64,000 nucleotides of DNA from Rugalucina vietnamica (GCA_964017185.1 OZ024869.1:5912501-5976500), one strand, 5' to 3'. Shown: positions 1 through 12,071, numbered from the stretch's first letter. Notes: generated by a model from the sequence alone, not told the origin. Made by a program: numbers and translations.

Positions 1-594
1 CATAAGTACATTTTATTGCACTTATTCAAACATATATTGCCTTGGGAATTATCAGTAACACTCTAGCACCACAGTAGCTCATCTTTACCTGGTATATACG
101 TCTTAATATACATGTAGGTTGATCCTTTCGTGGGGCGCCGGACTTAGGCCTTTAAGTGTCTTAAACACCAATCAATTGCTGTTGTCGGCGTTTTGTATAA
201 CTAATGATGTAAAACTTTTCCAAACTTCACGATTTAGTTTTGTCCTTAAGTGTGATTTATAGTATCTGCTTATGGTATTTTGTAGACCCAGACCTTCAGC
301 TGTTGTTTACTATCTACATGTATACACAGTAGCATTCCGAAGTGTCATTACATTTTGGAAAAGCAAGCCAAGTTCTCCAAATTTTCACATCAAATATTTG
401 TATAATGCAATGATAACGATCAAATATGTTGTTTTTTTCTGATGCTTTACATCTGCTCGGACCCCTCGGGAGGGTTGAAACCCTCGCCTTTCAGGCTCGG
501 GTGTCATCGTCTCGATCGGGACCCAGCAATGCATAGAAAATCATGTTTGGTCCCTATATTGATTGACTGAACGAAATTCTGAATGTTCTCGTAG

Positions 595-924
595 GAGCAA
601 CGACAACTACACCACCTACTCCTACCACAACACCGACGCCCACTACCACAACACCGACGCCTACTACCACAACACCGACGCCTACTACCACAACACCGAC
701 GCCTACTACAACTACACCGACGCCTACTACAACTACACCGACTCCTACTACAACTACACCGACGCCTACTACAACTACACCGACTCCTACTACAACTACA
801 CCGACGCCTACTACAACTACACCGACTCCTACTACAACTACACCGACGCCTACTACCACAACGCCAACCACTACAACACCCGAATTTACAACTACGACTC
901 CTTTTACCACCACTACGCCTGAAA
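595..924 (+). CDS. Mosaic gene exon 1: Thr/Pro-rich mucin-like linker L1
   Basis: This internal exon encodes about 109 residues, almost all Thr and Pro, in seven-residue units of the PTTTTPT type (21-nt DNA period), ending in a less regular stretch with Glu and Phe. The acceptor is 'ctcgtag' and the donor 'gaaa|gtaagt'. It starts and ends in phase 1, like the other linkers and whole modules, so it can be inserted or lost without breaking frame. Such Thr/Pro tracts are normally O-glycosylated, extended spacers in secreted or surface proteins. The opposite-strand Val/Gly frame and the +2 frame (Tyr/Asn/His) are shadows. The exon is nearly identical to the one at 19061-19408, which is 18 nt (one short unit) longer. 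Upstream exons lie outside the window. Confidence 0.8.
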
Positions 925-1135
925 GTAAGTCTAAATGTTTGCATGAATTTATTGGGATATATCTCCTTTTCGCTGCTCAGATATATGAACCTCTCAGCAA
1001 AACCGTACACAATATAGGATATACCATATACATTTGTGGAACAATAGACAGGTATGGCTTGCATACAAGGAGATCAATTCCGCGATTCACTTTGTGACTT
1101 AGGCAGAAATAATTCGGTTCCAGACTGGTAAGAAA

Positions 1136-1353
1136 TGAGCTGCCTCATGGGAAAACCAACAATCTGCATAGGCGAAAAACAAAGACGCAGATCAGCTTCG
1201 CGGTAACCGCGAAGCTGATCAGTGCCTTTGTTTTCGCTACTCGGATAGTCCTCTTCTACTTAAATCCGAAATTTCAAGCTTCTAGCTCTTTTCTGCGCTT
1301 GTACAGGCCGGTTTGTGTCGACCACATTGTTGCTTTTCCCACGAGGCGGCTCA
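1136..1353 (-). mobile_element. MITE, gagccgcc family, copy M1 (complete)
   Basis: The terminal inverted repeats are 'tgagctgcctcatgggaaaa' on the left and its counterpart ending 'cgaggcggctca'. An inner hairpin of 'aacaaagacgcagatcagct' type with a GCGG/CCGC tip sits near the left end. Members are about 215-250 bp, have no coding capacity and show no clear target-site duplication. Orientation is called minus when the hairpin comes first. Confidence 0.85.
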
Positions 1354-2056
1354 AATAAAGGGATAATTTAGCTCGGCATCAGACTCACAATGTAAGTTTT
1401 ATCGTATACCAGAGGTCCGTCGTCCATTGTCGCAGGTTTGGCGTCCCTCCTTCAGCACTTTCGAAGACTTTTTTATCTGAACAAAGCCTAAATGGTCTAG
1501 GTCATATTATGACCACAATACCAATTTAGAAAACTTTCAAGATTCACTTTATTTCGAAAGCCATAGTATTACATTATAGCGTATTCCAATATAACACAAC
1601 AATTAAACATAGACACGAACATACATACACTTAGCAAGCAAAAACAGATGAGAAAAATTGACTTGTCTACATAATTAATTTTACAAATTATTCAATGTTG
1701 TTCTTTCTAATATCCAAAGATTTTTCAATATAATTTGACACGTCTTTTGCAGACAATACATTATGTGGGTTAAGTAAATTAATAACAGTCTTGAGGTCAT
1801 TCTGGCTTGGCTGCTTGACTTTCAATAACTTTATTTGATTTTTTTAAGTAAGTCTCTCTAACGTCAACATATTGTTAACAGTGAAGTAGAAATTGCACTT
1901 TCGATTCAAATTTGGACAGAAAGGAAAAAAATCTTTCATTTCTTTCAATTTAAGGTATCTTGTATTTGCCGGTTTCAATCATCAATAGTCTCAGAACCCA
2001 AAGACATAGCCAATGAATAACAAAAAAAAAAAAAAAAACAAAAAAAAAAAAACGCT
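1354..2056. other. Intronic, no gene; lost from copy 2
   Basis: AT-rich unique sequence with an A-rich run near 2021-2052. No convincing coding frame, RNA or element was seen. Positions 1300-2056 are missing from the second segmental copy. Confidence 0.6.
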
Positions 2057-3122
2057 AAAAACGTCATGTCAGGCGTTACAAAATTAACCGTTCTTTTCGA
2101 CGAAAACAATCATAAAATCGCGATCTTAAGTATTTAAGTATTTGTGCACCGAAATGACACCCATTTGCAGTGACTTTGTTGGTAGAACGCCCGCCAAAAG
2201 CTGAAGTCAGAAGACGAAAAATTAGAAACACAACTGTATCTCGTTCGGGAGTTCCGATAATGTCAGGTTCAGGGTAAAATGTTATAGGTAGTGTGTTGTT
2301 TGTATTATAAAAATACTACAGAAATAGTGAATTACTGAAATTTTATATGGACATTTAGTTAATAAAATGCGCATTCACGCTATATGAAAATAATTTCGAT
2401 TCAGAAATAGAAAAGAATAAAAGCATAAAATTTTCCGGATCTTAAAAAATGTAACACTCCCGATTTTTTTAGATAAAAATCCATACGTCTTTTGTTCCGA
2501 ATCCTAATTGACATGTCAGAATACATCTTTTTAGGTTTTGGTTTGCATGCATACGGAACAATATTGAGCCGATACCTTACCTGTAATTCAGTTAATTGCC
2601 GATCAAAAGTGTACATAAATGAATAGGACATTGACTTTCAATCTTTGATTAAAACTTAATTACGGCAGATATCAAATTTGTTCTTTCGGAATATTGTAAT
2701 TTAATGTATTCCTGATTTCGTTAAAATATCTTGATTTTTTGAATGGGCAAAATCAAAATTTAAAAAGGTCCTATTTGGTCGCATCGTTTCTTATATCTGA
2801 TATACAAAAAGCGTAAAATCTACCAAAGGTGCTTTGGTTAAATACCAAATATATCGTTTTTAAAACATTTTTCTAAATTTGTTCTTTCGGATTATTCATC
2901 AGAAGAAAATGATCTTTCTAACGGCTTGCTTAACTTCAAAATCAAGCGACATTTGGCGTGGGCAAATAGCGTGTGTTTTCTAGCTACTTTGAGATTTTTT
3001 TCTAATTTCCGTAAATCACTAGTATTATCGGCAAATCCCGTAAACCGGGCGGAGAATTACGAATACCTGTGTATTAGCGTCTGCTAGTTATTAAAAGGTG
3101 TAATACTTCTTTTCCTTGTAAT

Positions 3123-3173
<51 letters not shown>

Positions 3174-3494
3174 TTTTCTACAACATGGTGATTACTTATT
3201 CACACAAAAGAAAAAAATGAAAAGTCTCTTTTCCCACCTCGAATGATAATAGCTTTAAAATTTATGAAAGATGCTACACAATGATCGAGATTATCTTTTG
3301 AGTATAATTCAATAAACATTACATATCCTCACAGAATGTGACATCTCTATACAACAAACGCATCGTAGGAATGCACATCAACATTATTGTCCTACTTGCA
3401 ATTAGTCCAATTAAAGTTTCACACCTAAGTAACACTTTTTACTCAATCCGATGACCTAACAATAGCGTCTCCGTGCCCCAGTTTGAACAAAGCA
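2057..3494. other. Intronic, no gene; (ATTT)n microsatellite at 3119-3175
   Basis: The stretch to 2549 is shared with 19796-20274. The rest is AT-rich with a 14-copy ATTT microsatellite. Short open frames here have no recognisable composition. Confidence 0.6.
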
Positions 3495-5128
3495 AAAAGG
3501 TACAAGTAGGCAAAGATCAGGAAAAGACGCAATCAGAAAAAGATTCCCACTCCAAAAACCGAGGTGGGAAAAAACCAAAGTAACAATCAGGTACTTTATA
3601 CCATAAAACATATAGTAAGCCGAATGAGCAGCTATTTTCCCAATAGGTGGCCACTCAGTTACCTTAACTTAACTAAAAATATGAAAACATACATAAGGCG
3701 CCAACAGCACAAAAAAATTAAACACCAAGACATAAAACAAAAAGAACCACTACAGAAGTATCGACTTGGAACGATCAGTAACACAAAGTTACTGGCGGGC
3801 TTAAACCGGTTTTACAGGTACCTAACCTCACCCTCAGCTTCTGCAGTGGTTCATAACATTTAGTTAGTTATTTGGTCCTTGTGGTGAATCTCTAACTAGT
3901 CAATGAATCATCAAGAACAAACAAATAAATCATGATAAACATCCTGATGAATCAAAACCCAGGACTCACAGATTGAGTAAGCTGCCCGACGATGGAGATC
4001 CCTGGGCGTCGAATAACCTACTAACTCCGGAGCAAAAGAAAAACACCAGTTGGACCCCGGTGGGCCAAGCAACAGACAAGAAGCTCCGGCCCCAACCAAC
4101 TAAAATGAATAGCTTTAACTCGGGGACATCATAGAGTCTGACGCCCGACCCACCGGCGTGCAATTAAAGAAGGCAGCATACTTATCAACCATGATTGGGT
4201 TAAAAACTAAGCATGCAGACTGTCGCATAACATTCAAGTTATAACCTATACGTCTGTAACGTGTTATGATTTTTCTGAACTGAAAAGAAAAATCGTTAAT
4301 TCCTTTAAGTTTCTTAAATTTGTAAACCAAGTCACCATAAAATTCAGGTTCCGCAAGGCCCTCACTTAAAAGCGTCTTTAACCCAACATTATATTTGGAA
4401 ATTAATTCATAGTGTCTACGATAAAATTTAGAAAATGTTTTTCGAAGTTTATGATACCGATAGCCCTGTTGGAGAAGTTTTGCCGTTAAACATTTATTTC
4501 GAGCGTTGAAGTCTGTAACATGATTGCAGACTCTAGCAAACCTAATAAGTTGCGAAATGTATACACCATAAGAAGCACGACGAGGAATGTCACCATCCAA
4601 AAAAGGAAAATTTACTATATCAAAATCAAAGTCATCGCGCTTATCATAAATTTTAGAAGAAACAAATCCATTTGAAACAGAAAGATGTAGATCTAAAAAG
4701 GGGGCTTCGGTATCTGAGATATTGGCTTTGTTTAACTGAAGTTCAGGTGGATAAATTTGATTGACCATACCTTCAAAATAAGGGTTGTCAATGTTCAGAA
4801 GGTCATCGAGGTACCTAGATGTGGAATTAAAAGCCTCGATAACATCAGCTTGATTATCATGGTTAAGAGAATCCATGAAATCTCTTTCGTAGCAGTATAA
4901 AAATAAATCAGCTACGAGAGGTGCGCAATTTGTACCCATCGGAATTCCAACAATTTGTCTGTATAACTTGGTCCCAAATCTAATATAAATATTATCTAAG
5001 AGATAGGATAAGGCGTCGCACACATTCTGACATGACCAAAGTGTATACCGACTTTGGTCAGAGGAAGTGAAAAAAGCCTTTCTGTCATTACATGCCAAAT
5101 AAAGTGAACCATAAACCGACATGAGCAT
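3495..5128 (-). mobile_element. 5'-truncated retroelement with reverse transcriptase fragment and 3' tail
   Basis: On the minus strand this runs from the RT fragment (5128-4115) through an untranslated tail of about 600 bp that ends at 'gcctacttgtacctttt' near 3495. The tail alone recurs at 7003-7351 (same strand), 11206-11552 (opposite strand) and, in part, at 23001-23170. This is the pattern expected for 5'-truncated insertions. The body is cut at its 5' side by a CT microsatellite. Confidence 0.7.
4115..5128 (-). pseudogene. Reverse transcriptase fragment, probably Penelope-like
   Basis: A 337-codon frame. GIPMGTNCAPL (about residues 61-71) and YLDD (106-109) are the RT palm motifs around the catalytic Asp pair. 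Further on it has the run ASYGVYISQLIRFARVC and a basic stretch with the expected thumb-like pattern. The part containing the first catalytic Asp (motif A) is missing, because a CT repeat at 5142-5205 truncates the N side. I expect no activity. The IPMGT / YLDD arrangement and the single-ORF context recall Penelope-like elements, but clade assignment needs a tree. It lies antisense to the mosaic gene inside intron 1. Confidence 0.75.
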
Positions 5129-5141
5129 TCTTAATTATCAA

Positions 5142-5160
5142 ATCTCTCTCTCTCCCTCTC

Positions 5161-5205
<45 letters not shown>
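5142..5205. repeat. (CT)n microsatellite
   Basis: Nearly pure CT/TC dinucleotides, immediately upstream (minus-strand sense) of the RT fragment. Confidence 0.95.
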
Positions 5206-5210
<5 letters not shown>

Positions 5211-5343
5211 GTTAAAGCTGCAGAATAACACTGAAACTGTACACTGTTTTCAATGAAACTAAGATTTGTTTTTACTGTGCTGCTACTTTTTACGCTGATT
5301 CATTTCTGATTTTATTTCTCGTCTCAGTTTTCTGTCATCGCGT

Positions 5344-5388
5344 ATTCATTCATTCATTCATTCATTCATTCATTCATTCATTCATTCT
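5344..5388. repeat. (CATT)n microsatellite
   Basis: About eleven copies of CATT/ATTC. A TTG/TTTG-rich low-complexity stretch follows at 5455-5515. Confidence 0.95.
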
Positions 5389-5515
5389 CAGTCACAAGTC
5401 AGAAGATATATCACTTCATTATTTTTGTATTTTACCTTTTAAAAAGTCATTAAATGTTGTTGTTTTTTGTTGTTGTTGTTTTTTGTTTTTATTTATTTTT
5501 TGTTTGTTTGTTTTT

Positions 5516-6054
5516 TATCAAAAGAATAGTACTATAATTAATATTAACCAAAAATGCAGATATTGACGATACGATTTTGAACAGTTCAGTGGCGCATCAG
5601 TGTTGTTTTAGTTAATCTATGACCTAAGGGTATGATTTAAAGCGTGGCTGATTTTATGACATGCAGTCTCGGACTACACCATTTCACATTTTAGCCGCGG
5701 CGTAAGAAAACCGGTATCAGGGGTTTTCCGACCAGGTCTGACACAAACCGGCTTTTTTATTTTTTTTTTTTTATTTTTATTATTATTATTTTTTTTTTGT
5801 AAACAACAACAAAAGATAAGTACTCTAATTAATATAACACAAAAATGCAGATATTGACGACACGATTTTGAATAGTTCAGTTGCGCATCAATGTTGTTTT
5901 AGTTAATCTATGACCTAAGGGTATGATGTAAAGCGTGGCTGATTTTATGACATGCAGTCTCGGATTATAAAACTATACCATTTCACATTTTGAGCCGCGG
6001 CGTGAGAAAACCGGTATTTGGGGTTTTCGACCAGGTCTGACACAAACCGGCTTC
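5516..6054. repeat. Direct repeat pair of about 240 bp, each ending in a MITE start
   Basis: 5516-5757 and 5803-6054 share 'aaaatgcagatattgacgat' and everything up to the MITE sequence 'cacaaaccggctt'. In the first unit the MITE is cut after about 70 bases by a T-rich run; in the second it continues. A local duplication followed by decay is the likely history. Confidence 0.75.
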
Positions 6055-6226
6055 TGTACTACAACATTTGGCTAGAAGCTTGAAATTTCGGATTTAGAAA
6101 AATAAGGAAATGTACTATCCGTGACGCGAAAACAATGGCTCTGATCAACTAGGCAACTGCTACACAGCTGATCTGAGCCTTTGTTTTTGCATGGGTAAAA
6201 TTCCTATTTTCGCATGACGCGGATCA
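5991..6226 (+). mobile_element. MITE, gagccgcc family, diverged copy M2
   Basis: Starts 'tgagccgcggcgtgagaaaa' and ends 'cgcatgacgcggatca'. The hairpin core is degraded ('ctgatcaactaggcaactgc'). Plus orientation (hairpin last). Confidence 0.75.
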
Positions 6227-7002
6227 TTTAAGGGAAGATGTACCTGTAACATAAATATTGCGAAAATGCATGGAGTTGATCAGCCTGTGCACTTGAAAAA
6301 TTGTCCAAGCGAGGTTTGACGGATTCAAAAGCAAGTCGGTCTACGCATAAAGTTCGTATAAATACTTGAAAATTGAAAATAAAGATTAAGCTAGTGATCA
6401 GGCTGCGAGGTGGTTCTAATGTGTGCCCACAATACACTTGTTGTAGCCATAGCGGATCTGTAGATGATCCGGATCAAAATAATTTTTAAAAGAATTTTAC
6501 AAAAATATAAAACAAGATTTTTTTAAAACGAACTTGGCCACTTGACTCTTGATTCAAACATGTTTCATTCCATCGCTCAAGGATCGTGGATAATGACGTC
6601 ACCAGCTTGTTCACGTCAATCGTTCCCGGCTCATATACAAAAGCACGATGGAAAAAGCTTTCTTTTACACACGGTTATCAAAGGCGGTTCGCCGAATTTC
6701 CCAAAAATGAAAGGTATCATGTAAGTTATCTTGCGCTATTGGTTGCTTATATTTTTTCCAGTTGTTTTCTGTCATTTTGACCAAGTTTCCGTCCTAAAAT
6801 CGAATATTACGACATATTTAATTAGAAACTTTGAAACGGTGTCATTGTAGTTACTCCGAATCACGTTTAACCGCATACTGTCATTTTATGCTCTCAAAGG
6901 ACTTGGATTGTTTGATGTTTGGAACTAAAGGTATATTTTTACATTCTGAGTATTTATGTATAAAATTAAGTGTAAACAATAAAAACATCTGCGTTTTAAA
7001 CA
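6227..7002. other. Intronic, nothing recognised
   Basis: AT-rich sequence with no coding frame of plausible composition and no repeat that I could match within the window. Confidence 0.5.
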
Positions 7003-7351
7003 AGGTACAAGTAGGCAAAGATCAGGAAAAGGCGCAATCAGAAAAAGACTCCCACTCCAAAAACCAAGGTGGGAAAAAAAAAACAAACTAACATTCAGGT
7101 ACTTATACCATAATACATATCGTAAGCCGAATGAGCAGCTATTTTCCCAATAGGTGGCCACTCAGTTACCTTAACTTAACTAAAAATACGAAAACACACA
7201 TAAGGCGCCAACAGCACATTTTTTTTTTAATACACCAAGACATAAAACAAAAAGAACCACCACAGAAGTATCGACTTGGAACGATCAGTAACACAAAGTT
7301 ACTGGCGGGCTTAAACCGGTTTTACATGGCCATAACCTCACCCTCAGCTTC
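7003..7351 (-). mobile_element. Solo 3' tail of the RT retroelement
   Basis: Near-identical to 3495-3845, from 'aggtacaagtaggcaaagat' to 'cctcaccctcagctt'. No RT part is attached. It is a heavily 5'-truncated insertion. Confidence 0.8.
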
Positions 7352-8121
7352 GGATTACCTCCAATTGATTCGCTTTGACTTCAATTATGCATAGACGTTC
7401 ACGCTCCAGTGATCACAGTCGCGTGCTTGATCAAAAATGAAAACCATAACAGTTGATGAGTAATTAAATTGGCTTCAAGATAGTACTAAGTTTATAATAC
7501 TCAAATTATGCATATGCGCAGCAATTTACATGAACTTGATCCGGAATGGGTAGAATAATTGTACATGTTTTGAGCAATAATAAGAAAAATTTCAAATAAT
7601 TTCTACTGAAAACTTTCAATTTTTTACAATTTGGGAAAAATCTGTATAGAGCATGGGCGTATTTTCGTAATGCTTACATTTAATTTGTGACATATATCAT
7701 ATACTTATAGCATTATTTTGAGGAAGCAATAAATAATACAATAAATAAATAAATAAGAATAATTCAACTGAATGCTTACAGCACAAACTGGTCCATAAGT
7801 TTAACCGAGATGTGCAATTGCATGGGAAAACACGAGTTTTCTTTCAATCGATCAATTTATCTTTTTAACCGTTTCTTATATTTTGAATAAGGTAACTAGA
7901 TCTACATATTATTTCATCGTCGAAGTTTTGAGATGATAAATTTTTCAGACAATTTATGATCAAATTTTATGGTTGCCCTCGGGCTAAAGTTACACAGGTA
8001 ATTTTACGGAAAGAGACGCCAAGTAAATCGTACATCACCGGAAAGAACCGAAGATGATTTACCTGTACCACTAATCCCCTCAGCTGCTAAGACGATAAGA
8101 CGCGCTGAGGAGACTTTTTCC
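7352..8121. other. Intronic, no gene
   Basis: AT-rich, with a short (AAAT)n-like run near 7737-7755. It is part of the block absent from segmental copy 2. Confidence 0.5.
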
Positions 8122-8576
8122 ACATGACGTTAAAGCTCATAAACCAATCTTTCATGTGATATTTATAAAATGATTCTGTGTTCACTATCAACAAAACTTT
8201 GTTGATTTTCCGTGATCTTAGAAATGTAACAGTTTTGACGTTTTATTCGATTTGACGTTAGATCTCTATTTTACATGGTGTTCACAGGACCAGCCCGCCT
8301 ATCTGAACAAGGAATTCAGCGAGGTGTTTACTCACAGTCTGTTATATACGTAGCTGGTGTAACTATACTGACGAGTACTCTAATGCTCGTAGCTGTCGCT
8401 ACAAATTGCAGTTAAAGCGCATGTTTAAACATGCATTGGACCGCATTTTACCCGCGATGCTATGGTACCGGCTTGTAACGTTATTGTGCTTGAACATCTG
8501 ACGCGACGTCATAGTCTGAGCATGGTTTGATCCGAAATTTAAAAGGTCTTTTCTATGTTTCATGTTCCATTTATAT

Positions 8577-9005
8577 TGCATTTGATCCAAGGATAAAACT
8601 TTGTTGCTAGAGACGCATTAATAACATGGGTAAGCTAAATTGCATTTGAGCGAAGGATAGAACTTTGTCGATAGAGACGCATCAATAATACAGGTAAAAG
8701 CTATATTGCATTTGACCCAAGGATAAAATTTTGTCGCTAGAGACGCATGATAAACAGAGGTAAGCTATACTGCATTTGAGCCTAGGATAAGACTTTGTCG
8801 CTAGGGGCGCATGAATAACACGTGTAAGCTATATTGCATTTGAGCGGAGGATGGAACTTTGTCGTTAGAGACGATTCAATAATCATTTGACCCAAGGATA
8901 AAATTTTGTTGCTAGAGACGCATGATAAACACATGTAAACTATACTGCATTTGAGCCTAGGATAAGACTTTGTCGCTAGGGGCGCATGAATAATACATGT
9001 ATAGT
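8577..9005. repeat. 62-64 bp minisatellite, locus 1
   Basis: About seven degenerate tandem units built on 'tgcatttgagccaaggataa', 'actttgtcgctagagacgca' and 'aacacaggtaagctata'. Repeated again in segmental copy 2 and, independently arranged, at 22060-22640. Confidence 0.9.
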
Positions 9006-9151
9006 GCGATTTTGACCCCTGAGCCATGACCTCCAGGACGAGTCCACTGTGATCGGTAAAGCGTGTTAAAAGTTTGTTTTTTACGAAAGAAGTTACCTAC
9101 CTTTGTAACAGAGTATCGCTCAAACATTTATCAATCTGTCCTCCAACATAT

Positions 9152-9216
9152 GCAGCCATAGCGCAGTGGATGTGATACTGGATTGCAAAGACGAAGGTCC
9201 CGGGTTCGAATCCCAT
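9152..9216 (+). repeat. tRNA-like SINE head, copy 1
   Basis: An A box 'tagcgcagtgg' (9159-9169) and a perfect B box 'ggttcgaatcc' (9203-9213) sit at tRNA spacing. The acceptor and anticodon arms do not pair, so this is an RNA polymerase III promoter of a SINE or a decayed tRNA, not a functional tRNA gene. The open frame running through it is incidental. Confidence 0.65.
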
Positions 9217-9689
9217 AAATCTAATTTTCTTTTTGGTCGAAGAAAGCCATCCTTTGAAACACATTTTTGCTTTCGATTTTTCAATCTTTTTATTTATTTT
9301 GGATTTTATTATTATTGTCTTATATATATATATATATTTTTATTTTATTCATTTTGCACAATTTTATTCATTTCATTTCGACAATACAAATCAGCGAAAC
9401 ATAGTATCCCTTTGCAGTGTCTGAATCGCTGGATTTGGCCCCGGGGTCGGTCTGTCCTAGGCAAAGAACAACTCGCTCATGTATTTCGTCGACGGCAATG
9501 TCGATTTGCCAGTATTGCCGTTCAATACAAAGGACGTGACTCACGCAGTTTGCCCACTCGGCTGCTGTTATAGACTGTTGAAGAACATGATGTCTAGCTC
9601 TCTCCCAACAAGGTAGCCATCCGACTAGCATAAACCAAATTAAAAATGACGAGTGCAAGAGAGAGGTAGACAGAATGAACAGAAAATTA

Positions 9690-9870
9690 TAAAGATAACA
9701 GTAGAACCGTCTTGGAATGGTCTGTAAAGAAATTATTGGAGGGTTTAAATCAGTTTTACGGGGCCCAAGTCCTCATCTTTAGTCTGCTGGTATTTAACAA
9801 CAGTTATTTATTCGGTTTCAATAGAAGCTTTCTAGCAAGTTATTGAATCATCAGAGTACAAAAATTGTCT
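9690..9870 (-). mobile_element. Old, diverged copy of the retroelement tail
   Basis: 'cttggaatggtctgtaaaga' through 'agttattgaatcatcagag' is a degraded match to 3765-3915 of the RT element, in the same orientation. It is much more diverged than the other tails, which implies at least two periods of activity. Confidence 0.55.
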
Positions 9871-10080
9871 ATTAGCTTTGCGGTGAAGCATAGACGAGGA
9901 TTGAATTGTTTTGGCTCAGGGTCTTTAAAACAACAAACAATTATTTGTACATTAACTCATAAACCATAAAAGCTGAGAACAATGCACTTCTCTCATGCTC
10001 ACGTAGTGCGTACCTGATGATTTGTATTTTTGTAAACAATTTGCAATGTACATAATCTAACTGTTATGTTTCATTTCCAG

Positions 10081-10397
10081 AAGTCACGACAACGTCCACC
10101 CAGCCACAAATATGTGCAGAGAATACTGAAGCTTTCAAGAATAACAAAAACATAATTGATAAAACCAATGTCAAGGTGAAGTTAATTGACAAGGATGGTA
10201 AAACAGAAGAGACTGTGGGTGTAAATAAAATCAAACCAATCAAGGTGAAGAAGGGAACAAAAAGAGTTGTTGTCAAATTCCCTTTTAATAAAAACATAAA
10301 AATTGAAACGGGCAATGTGAAAAAGACCAGCAAGAACATAAAAAGATACCGCATTGCTGTCATGAAGGAAGGAGAAAATACATGGACAGATTTAACA
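10081..10397 (+). CDS. Mosaic gene exon 2: module 1, first half
   Basis: The acceptor is 'tcatttccag' and the donor 'ttaaca|gtaagt'; the exon enters in phase 1 and leaves in phase 0. It encodes about 105 residues. A short linker tail (VTTTSTQPQ) leads to the opening Cys of the module (ICAEN), then a Lys-rich stretch with alternating hydrophobic residues (for example VKVKLIDKDG, RVVVKFPF) typical of beta strands, ending WTDLT. It contains only one Cys, which I infer pairs with the single Cys at the end of exon 3. I do not recognise the domain. The preceding intron is about 9.2 kb. Confidence 0.8.
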
Positions 10398-10403
10398 GTA
10401 AGT

Positions 10404-11049
10404 ACATACTGTTATTTCGTTATTATTTTCGATTTGTAAGCAAACAATTTCTCAGAATATGATCGATGCTTTAAATATTTAAGATTAAATCCTTCTGGTA
10501 TCATATGTCGAAGCATGAATGATAAAAAATAAAATCATGCGGAATTTATGACTGTAATAATGTGTTTTATGGGAGCCTGATGTCTTGTGCACCGTTTGAT
10601 TAGTTTACATATTCTTGTCATGGCTTCAGGTTTTAGAGGGCGGGGGTATTTTTTGCAAAATTGTTTGATACAGAAAATCAAGATTTCCGCCCGTATCCAT
10701 CCAAACACATGCCATTATAACATGCGAGACAAAATAAGAGGCTGCATTTAGCCCCCGTTTTCATAAAAAAGAAATTTTAAATATTGAATTCCTTTGGTCA
10801 ATAACTGTAGTATCAATTACTTTTGAGCATAGTATGCATTACCTACCTTATTCACTAAGGTATATCATAAAACATACCAATGCAATATCATTATTCTAGT
10901 AACCTGTCAGGCAAATGTACATTATACATGTGTGCTACATCAAACTTAATTACTTGTGCTTTATGGAAAGTAAATACTGACCCCTTATATATTTTTCGTA
11001 AGTTTGACCTTCTTCAGGTGACATGTTTAATATCACTTTTCTTTTGTAG
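10404..11049. other. Intron inside module 1, no element recognised
   Basis: A phase-0 intron of 652 nt. It is AT-rich and, with that of module 5, one of the two module-internal introns without a MITE. Confidence 0.6.
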
Positions 11050-11182
11050 TCTTTCAAGAAAACAGGGAATCCTACAAACATCGGACAGGATGGCATAAGA
11101 AAAGTGCGTTTCACAATAAAGGTAGATGACACGAGCAAGCGGGCTAAACTTCGATTGTCGCTTATTGTATGCGAAGAATCAG
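11050..11182 (+). CDS. Mosaic gene exon 3: module 1, second half
   Basis: The acceptor is 'cttttgtag' and the donor 'atcag|gtaatt'; the exon enters in phase 0 and leaves in phase 1. It encodes about 44 residues, beginning SFKKTGNP and ending with the strand LRLSLIVCEES, whose Cys closes the module. Every second-half exon of this gene has this layout: a polar start, two hydrophobic strands, then a closing Cys a few residues before the phase-1 junction. A retroelement tail begins only 23 nt after the donor. Confidence 0.8.
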
Positions 11183-11205
11183 GTAATTTACTGCATATAA
11201 AAACA

Positions 11206-11552
11206 GAAGCTGAGGGTGAGGTTAGGTACCTGTAAAATCGATTTAAGCCCGCCACTAATTTTATATTACTGATCGTTCCAAGGCGATACTTCTGTGGTGG
11301 TTCTTTCGTTTTATGTCTTGATGTTTATTTTTATTGTGCTGTTGGTGCCTTATGTATGTTTTCATATTTTTAGTTAAGTTTAGGTAACTGAGTGGCCACC
11401 TATTGGGAAAATAGCTGCCCATTCGGCTTACGTAATGTTTTCATGGTATAAGTACCTGATTGTTAATTTAGTTTTTTCCCATCTCGGCTTTTGGAGTGGG
11501 AATCTTTTTCTGATTGCGCCTTTTCCTGATCTTTGCCTACTTGTACCTTTTT
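11206..11552 (+). mobile_element. Solo 3' tail of the RT retroelement, opposite orientation
   Basis: Reverse complement of 3495-3845. It begins ('gaagctgagggtgaggttag') only 23 nt after the splice donor of exon 3 and ends 'gcctacttgtacctttt', filling most of the 601-nt intron. Confidence 0.8.
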
Positions 11553-11783
11553 ACGTCTTTATCAACAGAAAAATCTTTACAGATTATACCTGTTATTGTT
11601 CAAAGAACAATATCAAAGTATTTCAAGGGTTAAGCGAAACGTTTTTGCTTGAATTTCGAAGTCTAAATGATTTTTGGAAGAGCAATATTTAAAATATATA
11701 AAGAATGAATGTATGGTAATTAACCATATTCATTGAAAGATAAAGAGCTTCTTTTGAAAAAAATATTTGTTCTTTAATTTCAG

Positions 11784-12071
11784 CTACCACAACGCCACCT
11801 ACTACAACTCCGCCTACTACCACAACTCCTCCTACCACAACACCGCCTACAACCACAACTCCTCCTACCACAACGCCGCCTACTACAACACCGCCTACAA
11901 CCACAACTCCTCCTACCACAACGCCGCCTACTACAACACCGCCTACAACCACAACACCGCCTACCACAACGCCGCCTACTACAACACCACCCCCTACTAC
12001 AACAACACCGTCTACTACTACAACACCTGAAGTAACAACTACGACTCCGTTCTCTACCACTACTCCTGCAA
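11784..12071 (+). CDS. Mosaic gene exon 4: Thr/Pro-rich mucin-like linker L2
   Basis: The acceptor is 'aatttcag' and the donor 'ctgcaa|gtatgt'; both junctions are phase 1. It encodes about 95 residues of Thr and Pro with unit forms such as PPTTTTPPTTT. This differs from the PTTTTPT unit of linkers L1 and L3, so L2 is not part of the recent segmental duplication. Before the donor it has the same kind of ending as L1 (a Glu, then a Thr run, Pro-Phe and a further Thr run), which suggests an older common origin. It joins modules 1 and 2 and probably acts as an O-glycosylated spacer. The antisense Val/Gly frame is an artefact. Confidence 0.8.

Larger units (their letters stand above)
1..9571 (+). 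repeat. Segmental duplication, copy 1
   Basis: This copy matches 15589-21731 almost base for base, including linker exon L1. Blocks shared with copy 2 are 1-353, 354-1299, about 2053-2549 and 8122-9571. The stretches 1300-2056 and 2550-8121 are absent from copy 2. The left end may continue beyond the window. Confidence 0.9.

Noticed and set aside
504..1064. Minus-strand Cys/Arg/Ser-rich and Val/Gly-rich frames over the linker exons (also 11689-12097 and 18970-19548)
   Set aside because: They are antisense readings of the Thr/Pro-coding tandem repeats. The plus-strand frame has matching splice sites and phases; these do not.
3564..3863. 99-codon frame and its relative at 7131-7394
   Set aside because: Both lie in the untranslated tail of the retroelement, antisense to its RT, and are not conserved in frame in the other tails.
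9152..9216. Functional tRNA genes at 9152, 17361, 21310 and 21861 (minus)
   Set aside because: The B boxes are excellent, but the acceptor and anticodon stems do not pair properly.
9166..9573. Proteins of 127-135 codons at 9166 and 21324
   Set aside because: They start inside a tRNA-like SINE head and run through AT-rich DNA. The copies differ by indels that shift frame, as expected for non-coding sequence.
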